The position numbers and the translations under genes were made by a program. The notes beneath the pieces were generated by a model. That model saw only the letters and a list, made by a program, of their open reading frames with translations. It had not been told where the DNA came from and did not search any database. This document shows, piece after piece, positions 1 to 5,309 of a stretch of DNA of 5,309 nucleotides. Source of the stretch: Akkermansiaceae bacterium (GTDB lineage: Bacteria > Verrucomicrobiota > Verrucomicrobiia > Verrucomicrobiales > Akkermansiaceae); assembly GCA_014379305.1 (NCBI GenBank), contig JACMMB010000139.1, forward strand, positions 1 through 5,309, read 5' to 3'. Position 1 is the first letter of the stretch; the number at the start of each line of letters is the position of its first letter.

Positions 1-251
1 GCGGCTCCCATCGAAATGGCGGTTTGATGTGATTGGACGTAAATGATGCCTTCGACGGCGACTTCATCAGGCTGATATTGGGTAATCAGATGGATGAGGT
101 GGCTGCGGATCGCGGACAGCGCTCCTGACTGGGCAATGTTTTTCGGGATGGAGATGACATCGTATGCGAGCACTGTCGGCTTACGCAGGTCGCCATCAAG
201 AATGGCGTAGCCGGTGTTACGAACCGCGGGATCGATGGCAAGGACGCGCAT
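1..251 (-). CDS. ruvC: RuvC, Holliday junction resolvase, N-terminal part (cut by left window edge)
   Basis: RuvC is a cytoplasmic, metal-dependent endonuclease that, with the RuvAB branch-migration motor, cuts Holliday junctions symmetrically during recombination and repair. Reading the minus strand from the ATG at 251-249 gives 83 complete codons, open at the left edge, roughly the first half of a protein that is usually about 160-190 residues. The N-terminus MRVLAIDPAVRNTGYAIL is the first strand of the RuvC RNase H-like fold and carries the first catalytic aspartate at D7. The second acidic catalytic residue is E67 in VAVEGIIYVQSHQTA. The last two acidic/His catalytic positions lie outside the window. 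The usual glycine after IDP is alanine here, so it is a somewhat divergent member. I see no Shine-Dalgarno sequence before the ATG (the upstream bases read CCCTAACTCTACCC). It is divergent from the TPM gene. The alternative, a YqgF-type RuvC-like resolvase, is less likely because the E67 region matches RuvC better. Confidence 0.9.
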   Translation of the reverse strand, partial: MRVLAIDPAVRNTGYAILDGDLRKPTVLAYDVISIPKNIAQSGALSAIRSHLIHLITQYQPDEVAVEGIIYVQSHQTAISMGA

Positions 252-324
252 GGGTAGAGTTAGGGTGCGGGAAGGGGAGCTTGGAAGCTGGAAATGAGCG
301 GGATGCCCGAGGCATTTTTTGGGT

Positions 325-356
325 ATTGTAAGTCAGCCTTGGATTTGAAAACTCAA
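325..356 (-). promoter_or_regulatory. Possible ruvC promoter (weak)
   Basis: On the minus strand a good -10-like hexamer TACAAT (plus positions 325-330) lies about 75 bases upstream of the ruvC ATG. The nearest -35-like hexamer is TTGAGT (351-356), but the spacer is 20 bases, longer than the usual 16-18. The -10 element is plausible by itself; the pairing is doubtful. I found no convincing pair on the plus strand for the TPM gene in the same gap (252-360). Confidence 0.2.
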
Positions 357-360
357 TGCA

Positions 361-1098
361 GTGAGAAACATCGAATTGGTATGGTTTTTATGGCTTCTCA
401 TGACGGGGTTGCTCCCGGCCCAGAGATTGCCGGATGGTAGCATTCCAGTGCCGCCACCAACCGGGCTTTCGGATCCGGAGGGGGTTTTAAGGAAAAATCC
501 CACTGCAACGAAGCGCATCATCGGATTGCTGCAGGAGCTGGAGAGGGACCATGGATACCGCCTGATTGTCATGCTGGAGCGGGCGCTGATTTCCTCGAAT
601 GCACCGGATCTCGCATCACAACTCCAGAAGGAATGGCTGCCCGAGGGCGGTGGCCTCGTGATCGTCTTCGAGTCGGATACCAAAAGCCTGGGCTTCGGCC
701 GTGGCCTTGAACCAAGTGAAGGTATGATGGGGGAGCGCGTAGGAGTGCCGGCTTACGGTCTGGTTGAGATCATCTCCAAGGCCCTGCAGAATGCGGAAAA
801 GGAAAAAAATCCCGAGCTGTATATTGAACGGATGGTGTCCGGGGTAGCTGCCGATCTAAAAGCGTATTTCGAGCGTAAGGAGGCACCGGTCAAGGGCGGT
901 AGATCGCTGAGGCTGGCACTCGTAACGATCGGCACCATGTCACTTCTCGCGCTCTGTGGCATGGGCTTGGGCTGGCTCATGGGCAAAGCGGATTCCAAAA
1001 AATCCGCCCAGCGGCTCTTTCCGGATATCGAAATTCCGGAAAGACTTGGCGCTCCATACGGGGGTGGCAGCGGCAGCGCGCACTTTTTCGGGAGCTGA
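361..1098 (+). CDS. Exported TPM-domain protein with C-terminal membrane anchor
   Basis: This protein of 245 residues starts with GTG at 361; an in-frame TGA at 346-348 excludes any earlier start. Residues 1-20 look like a signal peptide (MRNIE, then hydrophobic VWFLWLLMTGLLPA). Residues about 36-170 match the TPM (YgcG/TLP18.3/Psb32) fold: the opening motif LSDPEGVL (36-43), a helix rich in leucine and glutamate (53-62), the strand YRLIVML (66-72), then the GGGLVIVFESD (96-106) and LGFGRGLE (110-117) segments. One hydrophobic helix spans about 184-207, followed by a cytoplasmic stretch and a Gly/Ser tail ending GGGSGSAHFFGS, as is common in TPM proteins. TPM domains are linked to phosphatase activity or photosystem II repair in plants, but bacterial roles are mostly unknown. 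The usual TDA motif after the GxGLE segment is absent; the sequence reads PSEGMMGERVG. No clear ribosome binding site is seen. A later ATG at codon 14 is possible but would remove most of the signal peptide. The family call is fairly safe; the function is not known. Confidence 0.75.
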   Translation: MRNIELVWFLWLLMTGLLPAQRLPDGSIPVPPPTGLSDPEGVLRKNPTATKRIIGLLQELERDHGYRLIVMLERALISSNAPDLASQLQKEWLPEGGGLVIVFESDTKSLGFGRGLEPSEGMMGERVGVPAYGLVEIISKALQNAEKEKNPELYIERMVSGVAADLKAYFERKEAPVKGGRSLRLALVTIGTMSLLALCGMGLGWLMGKADSKKSAQRLFPDIEIPERLGAPYGGGSGSAHFFGS

Positions 1099-1119
1099 TT
1101 ATACAAACAAGCCGGCACT

Positions 1120-1147
1120 TTGAATTTGGCCCATGCGCTGCTAAACA
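1120..1147 (+). promoter_or_regulatory. Possible promoter for the ATP-grasp cluster (weak)
   Basis: In the 74-base gap after the TPM gene, TTGAAT (1120-1125) resembles a -35 box. It is followed after 16 bases by the poor -10 match TAAACA (1142-1147). The gap is AT-richer than the genes around it and has no terminator-like hairpin, so the cluster may have its own promoter, be read through from the TPM gene, or both. The match is no better than chance allows. Confidence 0.15.
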
Positions 1148-1172
1148 TAAATCAAATCCAAACCCTATATAC

Positions 1173-2600
1173 ATGTTCGAAGGCTACGCCGCTGATAATT
1201 TTTATGACGAGATGTTTTCCTCCAACAACGAGGTCAGAAAGCATTGCGAACCGTTATTCAAGAAATTCCAGAATCTGGAAACCAATGATTTCCTCTCCCG
1301 CAAGGCGACGAGCGAGCTGTATTTCATGCGGCAGGGAATCACGTTCAATGTCTATCACGACGATCAGGGTTCGGAGCGGATTTTCCCATTTGATCCGGTT
1401 CCCCGCGTCATCCCGGCCGATGAATGGGAGCACCTTGAAGCCGGCCTGACCCAGCGCATTGTCGCCCTGAACCTTTTCCTTCATGATATCTATCACGATC
1501 AGGAAATTCTAAAAGACGAGGTCATTCCGCGTTTTTACATTGAGCAAGCGCGCCACTTCCGGAAGGAGTTCAGGGGTGTGGATGTGCCTGCGGACATCTA
1601 CATTCATATTTGCGGGAGCGATCTGATCCGGGGAGCTGATGGCACTTACTATGTGCTTGAGGACAATGCCCGCTGCCCTTCCGGCGCGTCTTATCTATTG
1701 GAAAACCGCAACGCGCTGAAGCGCGCCTTTCCCGCTCTTTTCGATTCCCTGGGGGTGAGGCCGGTGGCTTCATATCCGCGTGATTTGCTGAACATGCTTC
1801 ACCATATCTCCCCCCGCCGCGAAGGGGAGCCGGTGTGTGTGCTCCTTACCCCGGGATTTTACAACAGCGCCTACTTCGAGCATTGCTACCTGGCCCGCCA
1901 AATGGGCATCGACATTGTGGAAGGCAAGGATCTCGTCGTGATGGACCGCTTTGTATATATGCGGACGACGCGTGGTTTGGTGCGTGTGGATGTGATTTAT
2001 CGCCGGATTGACGATGACTTTATCGATCCCGTGGTTTTCCGCAAAGACTCCGTACTGGGTGTCCCGGGACTGATGAATGCCTATATGGCCGGTAACGTCG
2101 CACTGGCCAATGCGGTCGGCACCGGCGTTGCCGATGACAAGGTGATCTATTACTTCGTGCCGCAAATGATCGAGTATTACCTCGGACAGAAACCGATTCT
2201 GCCCAATGTCCCGACCTACCTCGCTTCGGAGGACAAGGATTTTGACTTCATTATGAAAAATCTTCCCGAACTGGTGGTAAAGGCAGCCAACGAATCAGGC
2301 GGCTACGGCATGTTGATGGGGCCGCAAGCCACTCCCGACGAGATCGAGGACTTCCGCGCGCGGATCAAGGAGGATCGCAGAAACTACATTGCGCAACCGG
2401 TGGTCGCTCTTTCGCGGTCACCGACTTGGTGCGATGGAGCAATGGAGGGCCGGCATATCGACCTGCGCCCGTATATTATTTACGGAGCGGATGTTAAAAT
2501 CGTGCCTGGCGGACTGACCCGTGTGGCACTTAATAAAGGTTCGCTGGTGGTTAATTCTTCCCAAGGTGGCGGCAGCAAGGATACTTGGGTTCTGAAATAG
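1173..2600 (+). CDS. Circularly permuted ATP-grasp family protein (COG2308, DUF404/DUF407)
   Basis: This 475-residue protein belongs to the circularly permuted ATP-grasp family, related in fold to glutathionylspermidine synthetase and predicted to form amide bonds using ATP. The length is typical. Conserved blocks seen in order: MFEGY..DNFYDEMF at the start; GITFNVY (55-61); FPFDPVPRVIP (71-81); LFLHDIYHDQEIL (101-113); YVLEDNARCPSGASYLLENR (160-179), whose E163 and N165 are likely metal/substrate ligands by analogy with the family; TPGFYNSAYFEH (226-237); VIYRRIDDDFIDP (274-286); VVKAANESGGYGM (368-380), with K370 a likely ATP-binding lysine; IDLRPYIIYG (429-438); and NSSQGGGSKDTWVL (461-474) at the end. 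There is no signal peptide, so it is cytoplasmic. The ATG at 1173 is chosen because the family N-terminus begins exactly there. No Shine-Dalgarno sequence precedes it (CCCTATATAC). It leads the cluster with the alpha-E gene 28 bases downstream. The substrate is unknown. Confidence 0.93.
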   Translation: MFEGYAADNFYDEMFSSNNEVRKHCEPLFKKFQNLETNDFLSRKATSELYFMRQGITFNVYHDDQGSERIFPFDPVPRVIPADEWEHLEAGLTQRIVALNLFLHDIYHDQEILKDEVIPRFYIEQARHFRKEFRGVDVPADIYIHICGSDLIRGADGTYYVLEDNARCPSGASYLLENRNALKRAFPALFDSLGVRPVASYPRDLLNMLHHISPRREGEPVCVLLTPGFYNSAYFEHCYLARQMGIDIVEGKDLVVMDRFVYMRTTRGLVRVDVIYRRIDDDFIDPVVFRKDSVLGVPGLMNAYMAGNVALANAVGTGVADDKVIYYFVPQMIEYYLGQKPILPNVPTYLASEDKDFDFIMKNLPELVVKAANESGGYGMLMGPQATPDEIEDFRARIKEDRRNYIAQPVVALSRSPTWCDGAMEGRHIDLRPYIIYGADVKIVPGGLTRVALNKGSLVVNSSQGGGSKDTWVLK

Positions 2601-2612
2601 CGGAATGAAATC

Positions 2613-2618
2613 GGAGGA
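2613..2618 (+). promoter_or_regulatory. Strong Shine-Dalgarno site of the alpha-E gene
   Basis: GGAGGA lies 10 bases before the ATG at 2629, in the 28-base gap between the ATP-grasp stop and the alpha-E start. It is the only strong ribosome binding site in the window and confirms the alpha-E start. Confidence 0.7.
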
Positions 2619-2628
2619 ATAACGAAAG

Positions 2629-3675
2629 ATGCTTTCACGGGTTGCGAACACGCTTTACTGGATGGTTCGATATGTCGAACGCGCGGATAATCTGGCGCGC
2701 CTGATTGACGTCAACGAACAGCTGCTGCTGGATTTCGAGAGTCTTGACAGCGAGCGCCTGCGGGGATTCTGGAAGCCGATCATTCTGAGCACCGGGGACG
2801 AAGAAGCGTTTCACGAGCTCTACGATGATGTTGGCAGCGACCAGGTGATCCGTTTCCTCACCGAAGACATCCGCAATCCCAACAGCATCGTTTCCTGTAT
2901 CGGTCATGCCCGCGAAAACGCGCGGACGGTCCGCGACCAGCTTTCGGACGAGTTATGGGAGGAGCTGAACGCCCTCCATCTTTTCTCCAGATCTGCGGAC
3001 GCCTCACGTCTGCTTGCGGAAAATCCGCCAAGATATTACGACATGGTCCGGCGGGCTTCGATGACTTTCCTCGGCATCGCCACCTCCACGACCGCGCGTG
3101 GTTCTGGCTGGGATTTCATGGATCTCGGCCGTCATCTTGAGCGGGCTGACAAGACAACCCGGTTCCTTGACATCTCGACTTATTTCCCCAAGGGCGCGGA
3201 GGGCCTGGAAAGTGCTTCGCCGGGGGTTCTGCACTGGTCGGCCATTCTCAGATCCTGCGGGGCGATGGGAGCCTTTCGGACGACGCGGCAGGAAATCACC
3301 GCGAAATCGGTGATCAATTTCCTGCTTTTTTCCCCGGATTTTCCGCGCTCCGTGCGCTACTGCATCGAGCGGGTGGATGCCAGCCTGCATCGGATCTCAG
3401 GCTCATATCGCGGGACATATGCCAACGATTCGGAGCGGGAATCGGGAAAACTGCTCAGTTCCCTTAATTATGGGGGGGTAGAGGACGCGCTGGACCAGGG
3501 GCTGCACGAATTCCTGGATATCATGCAGGCGAAGCTGAACAAGATTGCCGAGGAAATTTTCGAGACCTATGTGCTCCTGCCGGAAAGAATCGATCTAAAG
3601 CCGCCTGAGCCAAGGCCGGTGGCATCGGCGATTTCGGATTGGCATGCTCCCCAAACACAAAAGCAGCAGCAGTGA
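2629..3675 (+). CDS. Alpha-E domain protein (COG2307, DUF403)
   Basis: This 348-residue, mostly helical protein is an alpha-E family member. The family is named for its conserved glutamates and is nearly always encoded beside a circularly permuted ATP-grasp protein. It is thought to be its partner or part of the same peptide-modifying pathway; no activity is firmly assigned. Hallmarks: N-terminus MLSRVANTLYWMVRYVERAD (1-20); GHARENARTVRDQLSDELWE (92-111); GWDFMDLGRHLERADKTTR (160-178); and FLLFSPDFPRSVRYCIERVD (231-250). The repeated ERA/ERV-type motifs (E17, E171, E247) are the conserved acidic positions. The start has a strong GGAGGA site and matches the family N-terminus. The protein is somewhat longer than the usual 310-320 residues because of a Pro/Gln-rich tail from about 325, ending QTQKQQQ. 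There is no signal peptide. Its stop overlaps the GTG start of the transglutaminase gene (GTGA, 3672-3675), which suggests translational coupling. Confidence 0.93.
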   Translation: MLSRVANTLYWMVRYVERADNLARLIDVNEQLLLDFESLDSERLRGFWKPIILSTGDEEAFHELYDDVGSDQVIRFLTEDIRNPNSIVSCIGHARENARTVRDQLSDELWEELNALHLFSRSADASRLLAENPPRYYDMVRRASMTFLGIATSTTARGSGWDFMDLGRHLERADKTTRFLDISTYFPKGAEGLESASPGVLHWSAILRSCGAMGAFRTTRQEITAKSVINFLLFSPDFPRSVRYCIERVDASLHRISGSYRGTYANDSERESGKLLSSLNYGGVEDALDQGLHEFLDIMQAKLNKIAEEIFETYVLLPERIDLKPPEPRPVASAISDWHAPQTQKQQQ

Positions 3676-4547
3676 ATTTACCTGCCGAGACCGCCACAGG
3701 TGGGACAAGATTGGCGGTCAAGCACCGGACTGTGTTCCATTACGCCGGACCTGTCTGGAACAATGTGAACACCCTTCATCTTGAGCCGCGCACCTTTCCG
3801 TTTCAGAAAACCCTGGGTGCGTTTATCAAAGTCATCCCGGCAACGCGATTGAGACGGTTTGAGGATCTTTTCCAAAACGCCACCCATCACTTCGAGCTGG
3901 CCAACCAGCATACCAAGCTGGAAGTGGAAAGCACTCTCAAGGTCCACAATCTGTCGCTGATCATTTCGGACGAAGGATTTTCATCCGGAATGGAAAAATA
4001 TGATGACCCGCTGGCTCAAGAGAACATATGGCAGTATTTGCAGGAAAGCCGGTGGGTTTCGATCCATCCCGAGATCTGGAGACAGGCTCTCGATCTGACC
4101 TTTGACAAAGCAGCGGTCTATGACAAGGCAACCGCCATCATGCGATGGATCACCGCCGAATTTATCTATGAAGCGGGAATCACGGATGTGAATACCCACC
4201 TTGAACAGGCATTCGCGATGAAAAAGGGAGTCTGCCAGGATTTCAGCCATGTCATGATCGGGATGTGCCGGTCAATCGGGGTCCCCGCCCGCTATGCATC
4301 CGGATATTTATACAATGGACCGCGTGATACCTTGATCGGGGCACAGGCTTCCCATGCCTGGTGCGAAGTTTATCTGCCGGGAATGGGCTGGATCGGATTC
4401 GATCCGACAAATGGAAATCTTGCCGATGAGCGTTATGTGAAGATCGCGGTGGGCAGGGATTATGAGGATGTCGCCCCGATCCGAGGCACCTACAACGGGT
4501 CCGCGCATTGCCGGATGGAGGTCGAAGTGATGGTCGAAAGGCTCTAG
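3672..4547 (+). CDS. Transglutaminase-like cysteine peptidase/transamidase family protein (COG1305)
   Basis: From the GTG at 3672 this is a 291-residue cytoplasmic protein with two domains: a beta-rich bacterial transglutaminase N-terminal domain (from KHRTVFHYAGPV, about residues 17-28, to about 95) and a transglutaminase/papain-like core (about 145-250). The full catalytic triad is visible: Cys188 in KKGVCQDFSHV, His228 in ASHAWCEVYLP, and Asp244 in GFDPTNG. The RYASGYLY segment (207-214) is typical of the family. Members act as peptidases or transamidases. In this neighbourhood a role in processing or cross-linking a peptide made by the ATP-grasp/alpha-E pair is predicted, not shown. The start is uncertain: TTG 3639 adds 11 residues, GTG 3672 overlaps the alpha-E stop by four bases, and TTG 3711 sits just before the conserved domain with an AGGTGG site. 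I prefer 3672 because GTGA overlaps are common in coupled operons. Length is normal for the family. Confidence 0.9.
   Translation: MNLPAETATGGTRLAVKHRTVFHYAGPVWNNVNTLHLEPRTFPFQKTLGAFIKVIPATRLRRFEDLFQNATHHFELANQHTKLEVESTLKVHNLSLIISDEGFSSGMEKYDDPLAQENIWQYLQESRWVSIHPEIWRQALDLTFDKAAVYDKATAIMRWITAEFIYEAGITDVNTHLEQAFAMKKGVCQDFSHVMIGMCRSIGVPARYASGYLYNGPRDTLIGAQASHAWCEVYLPGMGWIGFDPTNGNLADERYVKIAVGRDYEDVAPIRGTYNGSAHCRMEVEVMVERL
3698..3703 (+). promoter_or_regulatory. Shine-Dalgarno-like site for an alternative transglutaminase start
   Basis: AGGTGG lies 7 bases before an in-frame TTG at 3711, whose product would begin directly at the conserved LAVKHRTVFHY strand. It supports a shorter, 278-residue form, but TTG is a weak start codon and the GTGA overlap at 3672 competes. 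Confidence 0.3.
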
Positions 4548-4602
4548 CGGGTGTCGGAATGACGTTGACCGAAGGACATAGCGGTGACATTTTTCAGAAG
4601 TT

Positions 4603-5309
4603 ATGAACCTTCACTCCCTTGGTTTAATCTCAGCCGTGATCGCTCTTGCAGGGTGTGAAAGCATGAATGCGCCGCTCACAAGTTCGTCTTTCGATCCGTT
4701 GACGCCACCCGGCAGCAGCATTCAGCCAGCCAGCACCAGCTTTGGCCCGAGCCTTTCGCCAGGCCAATTCGTCAGCGCCAACATGGATAACACCGCATTC
4801 TATAAAGTGAAACCGAAAGGGGATGCGGATGCGGACAAACTTCTCACGCGCGGGACCAACATGAAAATTGTTTCCGTGGATTCAAGCTATGCCAAAGTCG
4901 AGCTGGACAGCGGCGAGGTGGGGTTCGTTCCCTCGGTGATGGTGGATTCACCTGACACCACGCTCACCCCGACCCAGGACATCCTCCCGCTCGACGGAGC
5001 CTATCAGGTTTATCCACCGCTACCCGGCGGCGGCCCGGTGGAACCACTCCCAATCATCGATCCAAGTGGATTGCCGCCTGAAGGTGCGATCCCGACCATC
5101 ATTGATCCGGATGCTCCCGTGCCGCTTCCCAGCGCTCCACCAACGCTCGATCCCATCCCGGATCTGAAACCGGCACCGGATGCTGCCGAGATGCCCAAGG
5201 AAACCACCGACAAGGTCATCGAGCCGACTGAAAAACCTGCTCACGAAATTAAGGAGAAAGTCGAGGCAGAGGTTGATGGAAAAGTAGAGGAAAAGGCTGA
5301 AGAGAAAGC
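4603..5309 (+). CDS. Putative lipoprotein with SH3-like region and Pro-rich/charged tail (cut by right window edge)
   Basis: An open frame from ATG 4603 runs 235 codons and on past the right edge without a stop. Residues 1-18 are a lipoprotein signal with the lipobox LAGC, so Cys18 should be lipidated and the protein anchored at an envelope membrane. A low-complexity Ser/Thr/Pro linker (22-54) follows. Residues about 57-114 resemble a bacterial SH3 domain, with AFYKVKP (65-71), LLTRGTNMKIVSVD (80-93) and AKVELDSGEVGFVPSVMV (97-114). SH3-like domains often bind cell-wall peptides, but binding here is inferred only. Residues 120-195 are rich in proline, with a 15-residue period; from about 197 the chain becomes highly charged (EKVEAEV, KVEEKAEEK) and probably helical, perhaps a wall-spanning or coiled segment. 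The ribosome binding site is weak (AGAAG only 2 bases from ATG). It lies 55 bases after the transglutaminase gene on the same strand and could be cotranscribed. I do not recognise it as a named family. Confidence 0.72.
   Translation, partial: MNLHSLGLISAVIALAGCESMNAPLTSSSFDPLTPPGSSIQPASTSFGPSLSPGQFVSANMDNTAFYKVKPKGDADADKLLTRGTNMKIVSVDSSYAKVELDSGEVGFVPSVMVDSPDTTLTPTQDILPLDGAYQVYPPLPGGGPVEPLPIIDPSGLPPEGAIPTIIDPDAPVPLPSAPPTLDPIPDLKPAPDAAEMPKETTDKVIEPTEKPAHEIKEKVEAEVDGKVEEKAEEK
5053..5187 (+). repeat. Degenerate 45-base (15-residue) tandem repeat, three units, in the lipoprotein gene
   Basis: In the lipoprotein frame, Asp-Pro motifs recur exactly every 15 residues: IIDP at 151, IIDP at 166 and TLDP at 181, each followed by a proline-rich stretch. 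At DNA level the units start at 5053, 5098 and 5143 and are diverged. The period is clear for the motif but the rest of each unit is only compositionally similar, so selection for a Pro-rich rod rather than recent duplication could explain it. Confidence 0.4.

Noticed and set aside
303..320. ATGCC-CGA-GGCAT hairpin followed by a T run, like a rho-independent terminator on the plus strand
   Set aside because: The stem is only 5 base pairs with a 3-base loop, and no plus-strand gene in the window ends upstream of it; it is probably chance.
333..683. 116-residue open frame on the minus strand
   Set aside because: It lies antisense to the TPM gene, is rich in Ser/Pro/Arg without family motifs, and is best explained as a shadow of the real frame.
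1770..2165. 131-residue open frame on the minus strand inside the ATP-grasp gene
   Set aside because: The plus-strand frame carries continuous conserved family blocks here; the antisense product is His-rich and has no recognisable motif.
3004..3390. 128-residue minus-strand frame inside the alpha-E gene
   Set aside because: It is antisense to the conserved alpha-E core and Arg/Gly/Pro-rich, the usual look of a GC-driven shadow frame.
4548..4602. Possible terminator after the transglutaminase gene (TCGG...CCGA pairing and an ACATTTTT stretch)
   Set aside because: The pairing is only 4 base pairs with an 11-base loop, and the T run does not follow the stem.
5010..5244. Two overlapping minus-strand frames, one Gly/Ser-rich
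   Set aside because: They mirror the proline-rich part of the lipoprotein gene, whose open plus frame from 4603 has a lipobox and an SH3-like region.

Overview
The window looks like a piece of a bacterial chromosome, moderately GC-rich by eye. It holds five genes on the plus strand and one partial gene, ruvC, on the minus strand at the left edge. The RuvC start (AIDPAVRNTG) and the overall gene styles remind me of the Verrucomicrobiota (Luteolibacter/Haloferula-like). This is recognition from memory, not a computed placement. I see no tRNA, rRNA, CRISPR array, insertion sequence or phage gene, and no gene-free stretch longer than about 110 bases.

Layout. Positions 1-251 (minus) hold the N-terminal 83 codons of ruvC, with its start inside the window and its end beyond the left edge. 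Positions 252-360 are a divergent intergenic region with a weak promoter candidate for ruvC. Positions 361-1098 encode an exported TPM-domain protein with one C-terminal membrane helix. After 74 bases comes the core of the window, a compact three-gene cluster: a circularly permuted ATP-grasp protein (1173-2600), an alpha-E (DUF403) protein (2629-3675) and a transglutaminase-like cysteine hydrolase/transferase (about 3672-4547). Positions 4603-5309 hold a lipoprotein gene that is cut off by the right edge. It has an SH3-like region, a proline-rich segment with a 15-residue period and a charged tail.

How they may work together. The ATP-grasp, alpha-E and transglutaminase trio is a known, widespread but biochemically poorly characterised gene neighbourhood. 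Comparative genomics predicts that it makes or attaches a peptide-like amide linkage: ATP-grasp would be the ligase, alpha-E its helical partner, and the transglutaminase fold a peptidase or transamidase. The spacing (28 bases, then a 4-base GTGA overlap) implies one transcript with translational coupling. None of the three proteins has a visible signal peptide, so they should act in the cytoplasm. The flanking TPM protein and lipoprotein are envelope proteins on the same strand. Whether they belong functionally to the trio cannot be decided from this window. The trio is the best candidate here for an interesting, incompletely described system.
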